The position numbers and the translations under genes are program-made. From contig NZ_JARKMS010000003.1 in the NCBI RefSeq assembly GCF_029350945.1, positions 186,001 through 250,000 of the forward strand: a stretch of 64,000 nt of DNA, in the 5' to 3' direction. This document shows positions 43,652-53,086 of this stretch, in pieces. Source of the DNA: Maribacter huludaoensis. Lineage in GTDB: Bacteria > Bacteroidota > Bacteroidia > Flavobacteriales > Flavobacteriaceae. Positions within the stretch are counted from its first letter, which is position 1. Each line of letters starts with the position of its first letter. The notes below the pieces were generated by a model. That model saw only the letters and a program-made list of their open reading frames with translations, ran no database searches and was not told where the DNA came from.

Positions 43652-43682
43652 ATTGTCAAAGTTTTAAAAGATTGTATATTTG
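43652..43682 (+). promoter_or_regulatory. promoter of ffs
   Basis: ATTG (43652-43655, -33 element) and TATATTTG (43675-43682, exact -7 consensus) are separated by 19 nt, the Bacteroidota spacing. The RNA begins 6 nt after the -7 box, at 43688. Confidence 0.75.
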
Positions 43683-43687
43683 CACCC

Positions 43688-43788
43688 GGCAAGTCCTACA
43701 CGACCAGCTCCTGTAGAATCCCCCAGGGTGGGAACGCAGCAAGGGTATACGGTCGTAGCGGTGCGATGTAGGTAGCTTGCCTTTTTTT
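43688..43788 (+). ncRNA. ffs: signal recognition particle RNA (small bacterial type)
   Basis: About 94 nt long. The ends GGCAAG (43688) and CTTGCC (43776-43781) pair, and the RNA folds to a single long hairpin. The apical M-domain-binding element is seen as CCCCCAGGGTGGGAACGCAGCAAGGG, of which the hallmark is GGAACGCAGCAAGG (tetraloop plus symmetric internal loop). A seven-T run follows at 43782-43788 as terminator. The Bacteroidota promoter ends 6 nt upstream. It scaffolds Ffh/FtsY for co-translational membrane targeting. Confidence 0.95.
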
Positions 43789-43874
43789 GTGCCCTAAAGT
43801 GAAATTTTATATTTTAGGCTAACACATTCATAACCAATTCTATATAAAGTTTAGCATCGCTTATTTTCTATAAA

Positions 43875-44684
43875 ATGAAAACAAAAGTAGTTCTAATTAC
43901 AGGGGGGTCTTCAGGTATTGGTAAAGCAATAGGTACATATTTAAAGGAGAAGGGGTATAATGTTTATGGTACAACACGTAGCAAAAGCAAATATCCTTCA
44001 TTTTCAGAATTTCCACTTTTAGAGATGGATGTAAGAGATGTAAGTACTATTAAAAGTTGTATTACAGAATTGCTTGAAATTGAGGGTAGAATTGACGTTT
44101 TAATCAATAATGCAGGAGTAGGTATAACAGGACCAATGGAAGAGACTCCTCATGAAGAAGTCTTAAAAGCGTTTGCCACAAACTTCAACGGACCATTGAA
44201 TGTTATGAACACTGTATTGCCAACAATGCGTAGGCAAAAAGAAGGCCTGATCATTAATATTACTTCTATTGCAGGTTACATGGGCTTACCGTATAGAGGA
44301 GTATATTCAGCTTCTAAAGGAGCTCTTGAAATTGTTACAGAGAGTTATAGAATGGAAACCAAATCTTTTGGAATTCATCTAACAACATTGGCTCCAGGTG
44401 ATTTTGCCACCAATATTGCTTCTGGTAGGTACCACACTCCTGTGTACCAAGGTTCTGCATATAAAGAAGCTTACGGTAATACTTTGAAAGCTATAGATGC
44501 GGATGTTGATAGTGGTGGTGATCCTTCTGATGTTGCTAAAAAAGTTGCAAAGATAATTGAGACAAAAAATCCAAAACCCCATTACAAAGTAGGCTCTTTC
44601 ATTCAAAAGTTTTCGTTGACACTTAAAAATATACTGCCCGGGCGTTGGTTTGAGAAGTTACTTGAAAGTCATAGTTCTCACTAG
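43875..44684 (+). CDS. short-chain dehydrogenase/reductase
   Basis: A 269-residue classical SDR with NAD(P)-binding ITGGSSGIGKAIG (8-20), Asn of NNAGVG (about 84-89), catalytic Ser in NITSIAGYMG and YSASK as catalytic Tyr-x3-Lys (about 150-154). The Arg/Thr-rich TTRSKS after strand 2 suggests NADPH. It resembles the retinol-dehydrogenase-like oxidoreductases with a basic C-terminal helix. The substrate is not predictable. Its stop overlaps that of the convergent gene by 4 nt. Confidence 0.9.
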   Translation: MKTKVVLITGGSSGIGKAIGTYLKEKGYNVYGTTRSKSKYPSFSEFPLLEMDVRDVSTIKSCITELLEIEGRIDVLINNAGVGITGPMEETPHEEVLKAFATNFNGPLNVMNTVLPTMRRQKEGLIINITSIAGYMGLPYRGVYSASKGALEIVTESYRMETKSFGIHLTTLAPGDFATNIASGRYHTPVYQGSAYKEAYGNTLKAIDADVDSGGDPSDVAKKVAKIIETKNPKPHYKVGSFIQKFSLTLKNILPGRWFEKLLESHSSH

Positions 44685-46063
44685 TTCTTATATATATTTG
44701 AAAAGCCGTCCACAATAACGGAATTGTCTGTTATAATAGCTTTGTTCATAGGGTAGAGCACCAATTTTTCAGTCAGTTCTTTAAAGTCGTTGCTATGGTA
44801 TTGTAATGAAGGATCAACACCTAATGTGCCAATAATTTTTTTCCATTGCTCAAACTCCGTTTTAATATTAATACCAATGAGAACATGGTCTGGTTTCTTC
44901 TCCCTTAACAATGCTATTCTTTCAAAGATATTTTTATATTGTCCACTGTTGGTGCCGGACCAAAAATAAAAAAGGACTTTTTTATTGGCGGTAATATCGG
45001 TTAGCGTTGTGGTTTCATTTTCAAAAGAAATAACATCTAAGTTAGGAATTATTTTTGTTGGCTGTAAGTTTGCAATACCCTCATATAGATTTTCTATTTC
45101 CTCTAAATGCATATTATTTTTAGAAACTTTCTTAAATTCATTCAGGAAAATTTCAGTGTTTTCAGGAGCGTCCTTTTTCTTTAACAGGTAGTCAAAAGCA
45201 ACGTTTCTAAAAAGATTGTCTCGCAATTCTTTCTCAACCACAAGACTATCTATTAAATGTAGTTTATGCTTTTTGTAATGTAGTTGCTTGCTCTCTTGTT
45301 TATGTTCGGTATCACAATCATTTAAGCAGCTCATATATGCTAAATTTCCTAAGTGGGCTTTCATGAAATCATAATAGGGTCTAAGGTAAGTTAGGGTGTG
45401 GTCACCATAATTAACTTGACTCCTGTAGCCGTAAAAATCTTTAGGTAATTCATGGAAATTTTGTTCTGCAGTTTTTCTTTTATGTCTAAAAGGGTAAATT
45501 TCCTTATACCTATTGTACGTATAATCTATACTGCCGTTCAATAACTTTAGCGCTTCATCAGAAAGTTGGCTTTCAGAATTTAATTCTTTTAACTTATTGA
45601 CCTTTTCCTGTTTTAATAATGTAATTTTATTTAGGAAATCTAAAGGTTCCAATTCATAGTATTCAGAATACATTTCAGAATCCTCTTCTTCGGTCGCTAA
45701 AAATAATTCTAAAAGAAAATTATTGGTTTCCTCATTACTACCTGAAAAAACAAGGGATTCATCAAAATAAATGGTATTCAGCCTAACCATTAAACTATCG
45801 CCCTTTTCTAAATAAACATATTGATGTTCTGGCGCTAGATTAAAATGATACAATCCGTTTTCAATAGAATTCAGCTTAAACTTAAAGCGGTTTCTATCGT
45901 CAAGTTTGGCAGAATCAACTTTAACTCCTCCCTTTAATAAAATAACTTGATCACTTGTAGGATTTACGATTTCGCCTGCAAATAATACGGTTTCAGAATC
46001 TTTCTTTTGGGAGGAACAACCCACTAATAAGGCTACGCATGTTGATAGTAAAATTCTTATCAT
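44681..46063 (-). CDS. TlpA-like lipoprotein with thioredoxin fold lacking CxxC
   Basis: A 460-residue lipoprotein (MIRILLSTCVALLVGC, Cys16). Residues about 20-110 resemble the DUF4369 domain of AhpC/TlpA-like proteins (VFAGEIVNP-like start, VYLEKGDSLMVRL), the middle is a helical region, and the last 130 residues form a thioredoxin-like domain (KKVLFYFWSGTNSGQYKN). The CxxC pair is replaced by Ser-Gly-Thr-Asn-Ser-Gly, so no thiol-disulphide reaction is possible at this site. The ATG at 46063 is preferred over one at 46090 because a promoter box lies between them. Confidence 0.75.
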   Translation of the reverse strand: MIRILLSTCVALLVGCSSQKKDSETVLFAGEIVNPTSDQVILLKGGVKVDSAKLDDRNRFKFKLNSIENGLYHFNLAPEHQYVYLEKGDSLMVRLNTIYFDESLVFSGSNEETNNFLLELFLATEEEDSEMYSEYYELEPLDFLNKITLLKQEKVNKLKELNSESQLSDEALKLLNGSIDYTYNRYKEIYPFRHKRKTAEQNFHELPKDFYGYRSQVNYGDHTLTYLRPYYDFMKAHLGNLAYMSCLNDCDTEHKQESKQLHYKKHKLHLIDSLVVEKELRDNLFRNVAFDYLLKKKDAPENTEIFLNEFKKVSKNNMHLEEIENLYEGIANLQPTKIIPNLDVISFENETTTLTDITANKKVLFYFWSGTNSGQYKNIFERIALLREKKPDHVLIGINIKTEFEQWKKIIGTLGVDPSLQYHSNDFKELTEKLVLYPMNKAIITDNSVIVDGFSNIYKN

Positions 46064-46087
46064 ATAATATATGGGACTGGTAACAGT

Positions 46088-46095
46088 CAAAATTA
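46088..46095 (-). promoter_or_regulatory. -7 promoter box before the TlpA-like lipoprotein gene
   Basis: Minus strand TAATTTTG, exact match to the -7 consensus. It overlaps the longest in-frame start at 46090 and supports the ATG at 46063. Confidence 0.5.
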
Positions 46096-46209
46096 AGAAA
46101 CCTAATCACCAGATGTTGTTAATAGCTAGTTAAATGTTATGTAGTGCCAACTTAAAAATCTTTTGTGGAATTTGAGGGCAATCTAGGTACGTCAAGCCTA
46201 TAAATTCAG

Positions 46210-46217
46210 TATTTTTG
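46210..46217 (+). promoter_or_regulatory. -7 promoter box before ybiT
   Basis: TATTTTTG, exact match to the -7 consensus, 25 nt upstream of the ATG at 46243. Confidence 0.5.
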
Positions 46218-46242
46218 CACGGATTTTTAAAATTTTGTTTTT

Positions 46243-47865
46243 ATGTTATCTGTTTCTAATCTTTCTGTTCAATTTGGAAAACGAGTGTTGTTCGATGAAG
46301 TAAACGTTGCCTTTACCCAAGGCAATTGTTACGGTATAATTGGTGCCAATGGTGCTGGTAAGTCAACGTTTCTAAAGATTCTTGCAGGGCAATTAGATCC
46401 TACTTCTGGTCATGTGCATTTAGAGCCGGGAAAGAGGATGTCGATATTGGAGCAAAATCATAACTCTGCCGATGAATTTACGGTATTGGAAGCTGTGGTC
46501 ATGGGTAACAAACCACTTTATGAGATCAAGAAGGAAATTGATGCCCTCTATGCTGATTATGATGATAAAAATGCAGATAGAATAGGGGAGTTACAAGTAA
46601 AGTTTGAGGAAATGAACGGTTGGAACGCAGATAGTAATGCTGCTGCGTTATTGTCTAACTTGGGTATCAATGCAGATATGCATTTTACTTTAATGTCAGA
46701 GTTAGATTCCAAGTTGAAGGTGCGAGTGCTTTTGGCGCAAGCATTGTTTGGAAATCCTGATGTGTTGATTATGGATGAGCCTACCAACGACCTGGATTAT
46801 GAAACAATTAGTTGGTTAGAAAATTTCTTGGCAGATTATGAAAATACCGTTATTGTTGTAAGTCATGACCGTCACTTTTTGGATACAGTTTGTACGGATA
46901 TTGGTGATATTGACTTTGGTAAATTAAATTTATATTCCGGTAATTACACGTTTTGGTATGAAAGTAGTCAATTGGCCGCTCGCCAACGTGCACAACAAAA
47001 TAAAAAGGCAGAAGAAAAAGCAAAAGAATTACAAGAATTCATTGCCAGATTTAGTGCTAACGTTGCAAAGAGTAAACAAGCTACTTCCCGTAAAAAGATG
47101 CTTTCAAAATTAAAAGTGGATGATATTAAGCCTTCTAGTAGAAGATATCCGGCAATAATTTTTGATAGAGAGCGCGAAGCTGGTGACCAAATATTAAATG
47201 TAGAAGGACTTTCTGCTTCAACTGAAGAAGGAGAGCTGTTGTTTGATAACGTAAATATTAATTTGGCAAAAGGGGATAAAGTAGCTATAATATCAAGGGA
47301 TTCTAGAGCTACATCTGCATTCTACGAAATTATAAACGGAAATAAGAAAGCTGATAAGGGCACCTATCAATGGGGTGTTACTACAACCCAATCTTATTTA
47401 CCTGCGGACAATTCTGATTTCTTTACCAGTAATATAAATTTAGTAGATTGGTTGCGCCAGTACGCTAAAACAGAAGAAGAGCGCGAAGAGGTTTACATAC
47501 GTGGTTTTTTGGGTAAAATGTTATTTAGCGGAGAAGAAGCGTTGAAAAAATGTACGGTACTTTCCGGTGGTGAAAAAGTTCGTTGTATGTTAAGTAGAAT
47601 GATGTTAATGCGTGCTAATGTATTAATGTTAGATGAACCTACCAACCACTTGGATTTAGAGAGTATTACGGCATTCAACAACTCCCTTAAAAATTTTAAG
47701 GGCACCGTTATGTTGACAACACATGATCACGAGTTTGCACAAACCGTAGCGAATAGAATTATAGAATTGACTCCTAAAGGCAACATTGATAGGTATTCTA
47801 CGTTTGATGAGTATATGTCTGACAAGGCATTAAAAGATCAGCGTAATAAAATGTACGCTGATTAA
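46243..47865 (+). CDS. ybiT: ABC-F ATPase YbiT
   Basis: A 540-residue protein with two ATP-binding cassettes and no membrane part; ABC-F proteins bind the ribosomal E site and relieve stalling. Walker A 1 is GANGAGKST (about 36-44) and Walker B 1 VLIMDEPTNDLD; the first signature is degenerate (LMSELDSKLKVRV) as in YbiT. The second cassette has an altered Walker A (ISRDSRATS) with intact LSGGEKVR and VLMLDEPTNHLD. The linker with many Lys/Arg (about 250-300) and lack of a C-terminal extension also fit YbiT. The altered second Walker A is a lineage trait I recall for YbiT. Confidence 0.9.
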   Translation: MLSVSNLSVQFGKRVLFDEVNVAFTQGNCYGIIGANGAGKSTFLKILAGQLDPTSGHVHLEPGKRMSILEQNHNSADEFTVLEAVVMGNKPLYEIKKEIDALYADYDDKNADRIGELQVKFEEMNGWNADSNAAALLSNLGINADMHFTLMSELDSKLKVRVLLAQALFGNPDVLIMDEPTNDLDYETISWLENFLADYENTVIVVSHDRHFLDTVCTDIGDIDFGKLNLYSGNYTFWYESSQLAARQRAQQNKKAEEKAKELQEFIARFSANVAKSKQATSRKKMLSKLKVDDIKPSSRRYPAIIFDREREAGDQILNVEGLSASTEEGELLFDNVNINLAKGDKVAIISRDSRATSAFYEIINGNKKADKGTYQWGVTTTQSYLPADNSDFFTSNINLVDWLRQYAKTEEEREEVYIRGFLGKMLFSGEEALKKCTVLSGGEKVRCMLSRMMLMRANVLMLDEPTNHLDLESITAFNNSLKNFKGTVMLTTHDHEFAQTVANRIIELTPKGNIDRYSTFDEYMSDKALKDQRNKMYAD

Positions 47866-47897
47866 ACATAGAATAGATTAACCCAAATCGATGTTTT

Positions 47898-49022
47898 ATG
47901 AAAACCTACAAATATGTGGCCTGCTTTGTGCTGGGCTTAAGTTTCTTCGCTTGCCAAAAATCTTCAGAACAAGTTGAAGATGAAATAGCTCCAAACTTAC
48001 GAGTAGAATACACTGTTTTTTTACAAAATAACAATGTGTTGAACGGAGTTGTTTTAGGGTCTGGTGAAGATGAATTTTCTGTAAAAAGTAGTTTAAGCAC
48101 TTTTAGCGATTTCCCTTCCAACGCAATTAAGTATAGAACAAAAACTGATATAAGTTACTTTGCTACAACTAATTGTAAAGCAACGTTGCAGTGGTTTAAT
48201 TCAGAAAATTCAGAATCTACATCTGTAGCTCTTTTTGAAGACATAAATGCTTGTGACATCAATGTACATGCCATGGCACGTTTCAATGAAATTGTGGCTG
48301 TAGCATATGAACGGGATTTGTTGGGTAAGGATAAACAGTTTGTGGTTCGTTTAAACTATTTTGTTGGATCGGTCAACAGTCCAACAGAAATTATCTTGGA
48401 CAAAAAACCGGTAGATTTGTTGTTTTCATCAAACAGATTGTTTGTTTTGACGTTAAATGAGTTTGTAACGGAAGAGTATCACCTGTCCGCCATTGATTTG
48501 AATACCAATGAAATTTTAATGGAACTTGACTTGGGCTTAGATGCTAAGCGTTTATTTGCCAATAATGTAGGTGAGATAATTGTTAGCTATCCCAAATTAC
48601 ACACTATTATTGATCCTGTGACTTTAGATAAATCATACACTTCATATGGTGATAATACAGAACCTGGGTTTGTTACAACTTCAGATTTCTTTATGGATAA
48701 TGCAGGAAAGTTCTATTTTCAAAAGAATGTTCCAAGTGCAGAAATAACAGAGGTGCCCGCTATTTATGACTTTGCAAAAAACAGTACGGTAGTATATCTT
48801 TTTGAGAATTTTTTGACAGAAACCGAACTAAACATAAAATATGATATCGCCCAAACAACATCGGTTGCCTATGACGAAGCGAATAATTACGTTCTAATTG
48901 GTTATCAGAAAAAAGGTCAAGTCGATAAAGGCGGAATTCTAAGAATAACTCCTGCACCCGATTTCAAATTAATTGATAATATTGATTTGGATGGAGTACC
49001 CAATTCTATTTTTATAAAATAA
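47898..49022 (+). CDS. exported beta-rich lipoprotein of unknown function
   Basis: A 374-residue lipoprotein (Cys19, SFFAC). The mature chain is beta-rich with repeats of short strand-turn units (for example LFVLTLNEFVTEEYHLSAID), which suggests a beta-propeller-like fold. I do not recognise a family. It follows ybiT by 32 nt on the same strand and is convergent with the next gene. Confidence 0.7.
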   Translation: MKTYKYVACFVLGLSFFACQKSSEQVEDEIAPNLRVEYTVFLQNNNVLNGVVLGSGEDEFSVKSSLSTFSDFPSNAIKYRTKTDISYFATTNCKATLQWFNSENSESTSVALFEDINACDINVHAMARFNEIVAVAYERDLLGKDKQFVVRLNYFVGSVNSPTEIILDKKPVDLLFSSNRLFVLTLNEFVTEEYHLSAIDLNTNEILMELDLGLDAKRLFANNVGEIIVSYPKLHTIIDPVTLDKSYTSYGDNTEPGFVTTSDFFMDNAGKFYFQKNVPSAEITEVPAIYDFAKNSTVVYLFENFLTETELNIKYDIAQTTSVAYDEANNYVLIGYQKKGQVDKGGILRITPAPDFKLIDNIDLDGVPNSIFIK

Positions 49023-49030
49023 TTATAGTC

Positions 49031-49753
49031 TTAACTATTAAAATATTTACTGTTCCAGATAGCAGGATTAAAATTTTTCCCCATAGCAAATCCGTAAAAA
49101 ATTACTACAGAGGCTATACACTTAAACATAAAGAAAAATAAAATCCAAAATTGGGCATTTGAGCTTGATTTTGAAAATAATCCATCTGGTATAAGTATTG
49201 TAGTTACAAAACTTATTAGAAGAACTAAGAAAGCAAGGTTTACTATGCTTTTAAAAGGCCACATTAACAACTTGCGTAATGGGTGAAGGTCATTGCCCCA
49301 TTGGTGTATTAAATAATAATAACCATTGCCAATAGGCGCAAATAATAATGGGTCGTCTTTATCTTCTAGCTTAAAAAGTTTAGAAGGCGCTATAATTTTA
49401 AAAGCTTTAATTTCCAGATCATGCTCTTTTTCCAATCTCTTGATTTTTGATAAAGCTTCTGCCGGTATGGTGCCTTTAAAATATTTGGTATCCAGAAAGC
49501 GCAATCTGTAGTCAATGCAAATTTGTTTTATCTCTTCAATATGATAGATTTTAGAACTTTCTAATAAATCTAAATTGAAATTATGATAAATAGTATTGTT
49601 AGTCGATGAAATGTTTCGCTCAATTCTGTCAAATTCTTGGTCTAAATTAGAAAGAATGTCATAAACCTCTTTCATCCTTGCCTCATCGGATAGCACCTTG
49701 CTATTTCTAACTTTTGAAAGTTTTTGTTCAATGTTTGTCTTAGGTAAAAACAT
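49031..49753 (-). CDS. membrane protein of unknown function
   Basis: A 240-residue protein with a largely helical cytosolic part (1-155) and two or three hydrophobic segments near the C-terminus (about 165-188 and 203-226). The N-terminal half is charged with a coiled-coil look (IEQKLSKVRNSKVLSDEARM, 20 residues). A block at about 130-150 has DPLLFAPIGNGYYYLIHQWG. No family recognised. It stands alone between convergent and divergent neighbours. Confidence 0.7.
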   Translation of the reverse strand: MFLPKTNIEQKLSKVRNSKVLSDEARMKEVYDILSNLDQEFDRIERNISSTNNTIYHNFNLDLLESSKIYHIEEIKQICIDYRLRFLDTKYFKGTIPAEALSKIKRLEKEHDLEIKAFKIIAPSKLFKLEDKDDPLLFAPIGNGYYYLIHQWGNDLHPLRKLLMWPFKSIVNLAFLVLLISFVTTILIPDGLFSKSSSNAQFWILFFFMFKCIASVVIFYGFAMGKNFNPAIWNSKYFNS

Positions 49754-49956
49754 GTTCTTTTTTTAGCAATACACTCAAAGTTAATCAATTAGTAATTTTA
49801 TTAAAATCTTGTTTAACTTAATTAAAAGTTAATAAAATGTTAAAATAATTGATGCGTATAATTTGGGTTAGGTGTAAAACACATCTAATTGTATATTAAC
49901 GGAGAAATCGATCCGTTTATCGATTTTTGAACAGTAGCCCCTAAGAACCAACTATC

Positions 49957-50529
49957 ATGAAAAAATGGACATCCCTCGTGTCCTTGTGTGCCCTATTGCT
50001 AGGGCTTTATACCAATGCACAGGACAATGTAATAAAATTTAAGCTAGAGAAAATAATTTCTACCATTGTCAATGAACAATCAATTTTGGAACGTACAGCG
50101 TCAATTGCAGACCATTCTACTTTGTTAAGAGGGCTGAGAGTTACAAACTTGGATAAAGTATTGGATTACACAGGAGAGTTTACCGTTTTTGCACCATCAA
50201 ATCTCGCTTTTAATAAACTTTCTAAATCCACTGTGGATAGATTATATAATCCAGAAAATAGGAAGATATTAAAGGAGATACTTTCTTATCATATCATAGC
50301 GGATAAATTATCCGCCTCTAAAATATTAAAAGCAATGTGTAGGGGAAACGGGGTGGCAAAATTTACAACTATACAAGGTGAGAAAATTACTGCTACCATG
50401 AAGGGTATAGATATAATTCTTACAGATTCTTCAGGCAACGCTGCAACTATTACCACTGCGGATGCGAATCAATCTAACGGCATCATTCACGAGGTAGATG
50501 CCGTATTTGTTCCACAAGATAGGTTTTGA
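49957..50529 (+). CDS. fasciclin-domain secreted protein
   Basis: A 190-residue exported protein: signal peptide to about residue 22 (LCALLLGLYTNAQDN) and one fasciclin (FAS1) domain. The FAS1 marks are FTVFAPSNLAFNKL (about 72-85), LSYHII (about 112-117), and the H2-type end NGIIHEVDAVFVP (about 175-187). FAS1 domains act in cell-surface adhesion or carbohydrate/protein binding. Its stop touches the end of pheT (convergent, no gap). Confidence 0.9.
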   Translation: MKKWTSLVSLCALLLGLYTNAQDNVIKFKLEKIISTIVNEQSILERTASIADHSTLLRGLRVTNLDKVLDYTGEFTVFAPSNLAFNKLSKSTVDRLYNPENRKILKEILSYHIIADKLSASKILKAMCRGNGVAKFTTIQGEKITATMKGIDIILTDSSGNAATITTADANQSNGIIHEVDAVFVPQDRF

Positions 50530-52959
50530 TCAACGAAGCGTAGCTCCTAAGTTACGCTCGTAAGCGTTCTGTAATTTTGACATAATTTTCTCAATTTGCT
50601 TTTCTGTCAATGTACTTTTATCATCTTGTAAAGTAAAACTTACTGCATAAGACTTTTTACCATCCGGTAGGTTTTTACCTTCATAGACATCAAAAAGGGT
50701 CATGTCTTTTAAATACTTGCGTTCTGCACCAAATGCAAGGTCATAAAGCTCTTTGTAAGATGCATTCTTATCTAGTAAAAGTGCAAAATCTCTTTTAACT
50801 TCCGGATGCTTTGGAATTTCTATGTAGGAAACAGGGGCGGTATCAATTTGCTTTAAAACCGCATCCCAGTCAAAATCTGCAAAAAGAACATCTTGCTTTA
50901 TGTCAAAATGCTTTAGAATTGATTTTTTTATCAGCCCAAAAGAAACCAATTCTTTTTTCTTGTGTGTAAATGATAAGCCTTCAGAAAATATTGTTGCATT
51001 GGTTGGTGTACTTTTTAAATTGGATAATCCTAATCTAATAAGCACTGACTCTACTATGGATTTTAGTTCAAAAAAGCTTGTGGCAATCTGTTTATTTGTC
51101 CAACTAACTGGTATTGAGTCTCCGCTAATTAGGATACTTAAGTATTTTGGTTCAATCCTTTTATCACCTTTTGTAAAATAGGTCTTACCAAATTCAAATA
51201 ATTTAAGGTTAGGTTTTCTACGATTGATATTGTAGCTGGCAGCCTCCAAAGCAGAAAATAAAGACGTTCTTCTAAGTACTGATAAGTCTCCACTTAAAGG
51301 ATTGATTATCTCTATGGATTTGTGCTCCTCGTTCTCCTTGTTTAAAATTGAGGTGTAGTCCGGGTTCGTTAAGCTGTTGGTCAAAATTTCGTAATACCCC
51401 TTTGCTGCCAAAGCGTTACCAACAATGTTTTGAACGGTATGGTCAGCTGCAGCCTCGGTTGTAGCGATAGATGCATTTAATTTCTGACCAAATGCTATAT
51501 TGTTATAACCGTAAACTCTTAAGATTTCTTCAATAACATCTACCTGTCTCTGAACATCTACACGGTAAGAAGGCACTTCAAGACCCATACCTGCCTCGGT
51601 AACGTTTTTAACCTTAATATCTAGAGAAGCCAATATTGATTTAATGGTGTCTTGGGGAATTTCCTGTCCTATAAGCTTATTAATTTTTTCAAAAGCCAAG
51701 AACACTTCAAAATTAGGGTATTTTTTAGGGTAAAGGTCATAGACATCAGAGGTTATTTCCCCTCCTGCAATATCTTTGATTAATAGAGCTGCACGTTTTA
51801 AGCTGTATTCAACATTTTCAATATCAATACCTCTTTCAAATCTAAATGAAGCATCGGTATTTAAAGTATGTCTCTTAGCTGACTTCCTTATGGAAACAGG
51901 ATTGAAGTACGCACTTTCCAAAAATATAGAAGTGGTTTCCTCGGTTACTCCTGAACCTAATCCCCCAAATATACCCGCTAGGCATAAAGGTTTCTCGGCG
52001 TCGCAAATCATTAGGTCATCTTCATGTAAAGTTCTTTCTACGCCGTCAAGAGTAATGAATTTTGTTCCTTTCTCTAATGTTTTTACAATTATTTTATTTC
52101 CTTTGATTTTTGCTGCATCAAAAGCGTGTAACGGCTGCCCAAGTTCATGTAAAACGTAGTTCGTAGCATCTACAACATTGTTCTTTGGGGTAAGCCCAAT
52201 AGCTTTAAGTCTATTCTGTAGCCAAGTAGGTGAAGGCTGTACGATTAAATTGCTTAACGTAATGCCGCAATAGCGTGGCGCCAATTCAGGCTTTAAAACA
52301 TCTACATCAATTTTAAGCGATCTGTCGTTTATATTAAAATGACTTGTTGAAGGCGTAATCAGTTCTTTGGTAATTTCCTTCTGTTTAAGTCCGGCTTTTA
52401 AATCTCTTGCAACACCAAAATGGCTCATGGCATCGGCTCGGTTAGGTGTTAGCCCAATTTCAAAAATCTCGTCTTCTTCAATATTAAATACTTCAGAACA
52501 AGGTGTGCCTACCTTTAGGCTTTTTTCTAGTACCATAATGCCTTCGTGACTATTACCAAGACCTAACTCGTCTTCTGCGCAAATCATACCAAAGCTTTCC
52601 TCTCCTCTAATCTTTCCTTTTTTAATGGTCCATGCTTCACCTTCGGGAGTGTAAAGTGTTGTCCCGATCGTTGCTACCGGAACTTTTTGGCCAGCAGCTA
52701 CGTTTTTAGCGCCACATACAATTTGTACCGGTGCATCTAAACCTATATCTACCATGGTAACGTTCAACTTGTCCGCATTGCTATGTTTTTCACAACTTAA
52801 TACATGACCTACCACAATGCCCTTTAATCCGCCTTTGACAGATTCAAATTTTTCTATACCTTCAACTTCCAAGCCTAAATCGGTTAAAAGTTCTCCGGTT
52901 TTTTGTGATTCCCAATCTATTTGTATGAACTGTTTAAGCCAGTTATATGATATTTTCAT
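50530..52959 (-). CDS. pheT: phenylalanyl-tRNA synthetase beta subunit PheT
   Basis: Large subunit of the alpha2-beta2 phenylalanyl-tRNA synthetase. At 809 residues it is complete: N-terminal MKISYNWLKQFI, tRNA-binding EMAP-like domain (about 40-150; CEKHSNADKLNV), B3/B4 editing domain (NYVLHELGQPLHAFDA, ITLDGVER), B5 domain, catalytic-like domain, and the C-terminal ferredoxin-fold anticodon domain with RDFALLLDK and SYAVSFTLQD. The promoter box lies just upstream. pheS is not adjacent. Confidence 0.97.
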   Translation of the reverse strand: MKISYNWLKQFIQIDWESQKTGELLTDLGLEVEGIEKFESVKGGLKGIVVGHVLSCEKHSNADKLNVTMVDIGLDAPVQIVCGAKNVAAGQKVPVATIGTTLYTPEGEAWTIKKGKIRGEESFGMICAEDELGLGNSHEGIMVLEKSLKVGTPCSEVFNIEEDEIFEIGLTPNRADAMSHFGVARDLKAGLKQKEITKELITPSTSHFNINDRSLKIDVDVLKPELAPRYCGITLSNLIVQPSPTWLQNRLKAIGLTPKNNVVDATNYVLHELGQPLHAFDAAKIKGNKIIVKTLEKGTKFITLDGVERTLHEDDLMICDAEKPLCLAGIFGGLGSGVTEETTSIFLESAYFNPVSIRKSAKRHTLNTDASFRFERGIDIENVEYSLKRAALLIKDIAGGEITSDVYDLYPKKYPNFEVFLAFEKINKLIGQEIPQDTIKSILASLDIKVKNVTEAGMGLEVPSYRVDVQRQVDVIEEILRVYGYNNIAFGQKLNASIATTEAAADHTVQNIVGNALAAKGYYEILTNSLTNPDYTSILNKENEEHKSIEIINPLSGDLSVLRRTSLFSALEAASYNINRRKPNLKLFEFGKTYFTKGDKRIEPKYLSILISGDSIPVSWTNKQIATSFFELKSIVESVLIRLGLSNLKSTPTNATIFSEGLSFTHKKKELVSFGLIKKSILKHFDIKQDVLFADFDWDAVLKQIDTAPVSYIEIPKHPEVKRDFALLLDKNASYKELYDLAFGAERKYLKDMTLFDVYEGKNLPDGKKSYAVSFTLQDDKSTLTEKQIEKIMSKLQNAYERNLGATLR

Positions 52960-52978
52960 TCAAAAAATTTATTGGTAG

Positions 52979-52986
52979 CAAAGATA
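52979..52986 (-). promoter_or_regulatory. -7 promoter box before pheT
   Basis: Minus strand TATCTTTG, exact consensus, 19 nt before the ATG at 52959. A TTG on the minus strand (53007-53009) lies 20 nt further up as a possible -33 element. Confidence 0.55.
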
Positions 52987-53086
52987 AAACAATGCCCTAA
53001 TACATTCAATAAGCTGTATAGTCTTTATTTTAATTTTTAATTCTGCCATTTTAATTGTTTATTAGAAGTTAATTTAAAAATGAACT

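Noticed and set aside
46243..47865. ybiT second cassette Walker A altered, considered as a sign of a pseudogene
   Set aside because: YbiT proteins as I recall them have an unusual cassette of this sort; signature, Walker B and length are intact, so it is taken as functional.
51776..52159. 127-codon open frame on the plus strand within pheT
   Set aside because: Antisense to pheT, no family features.
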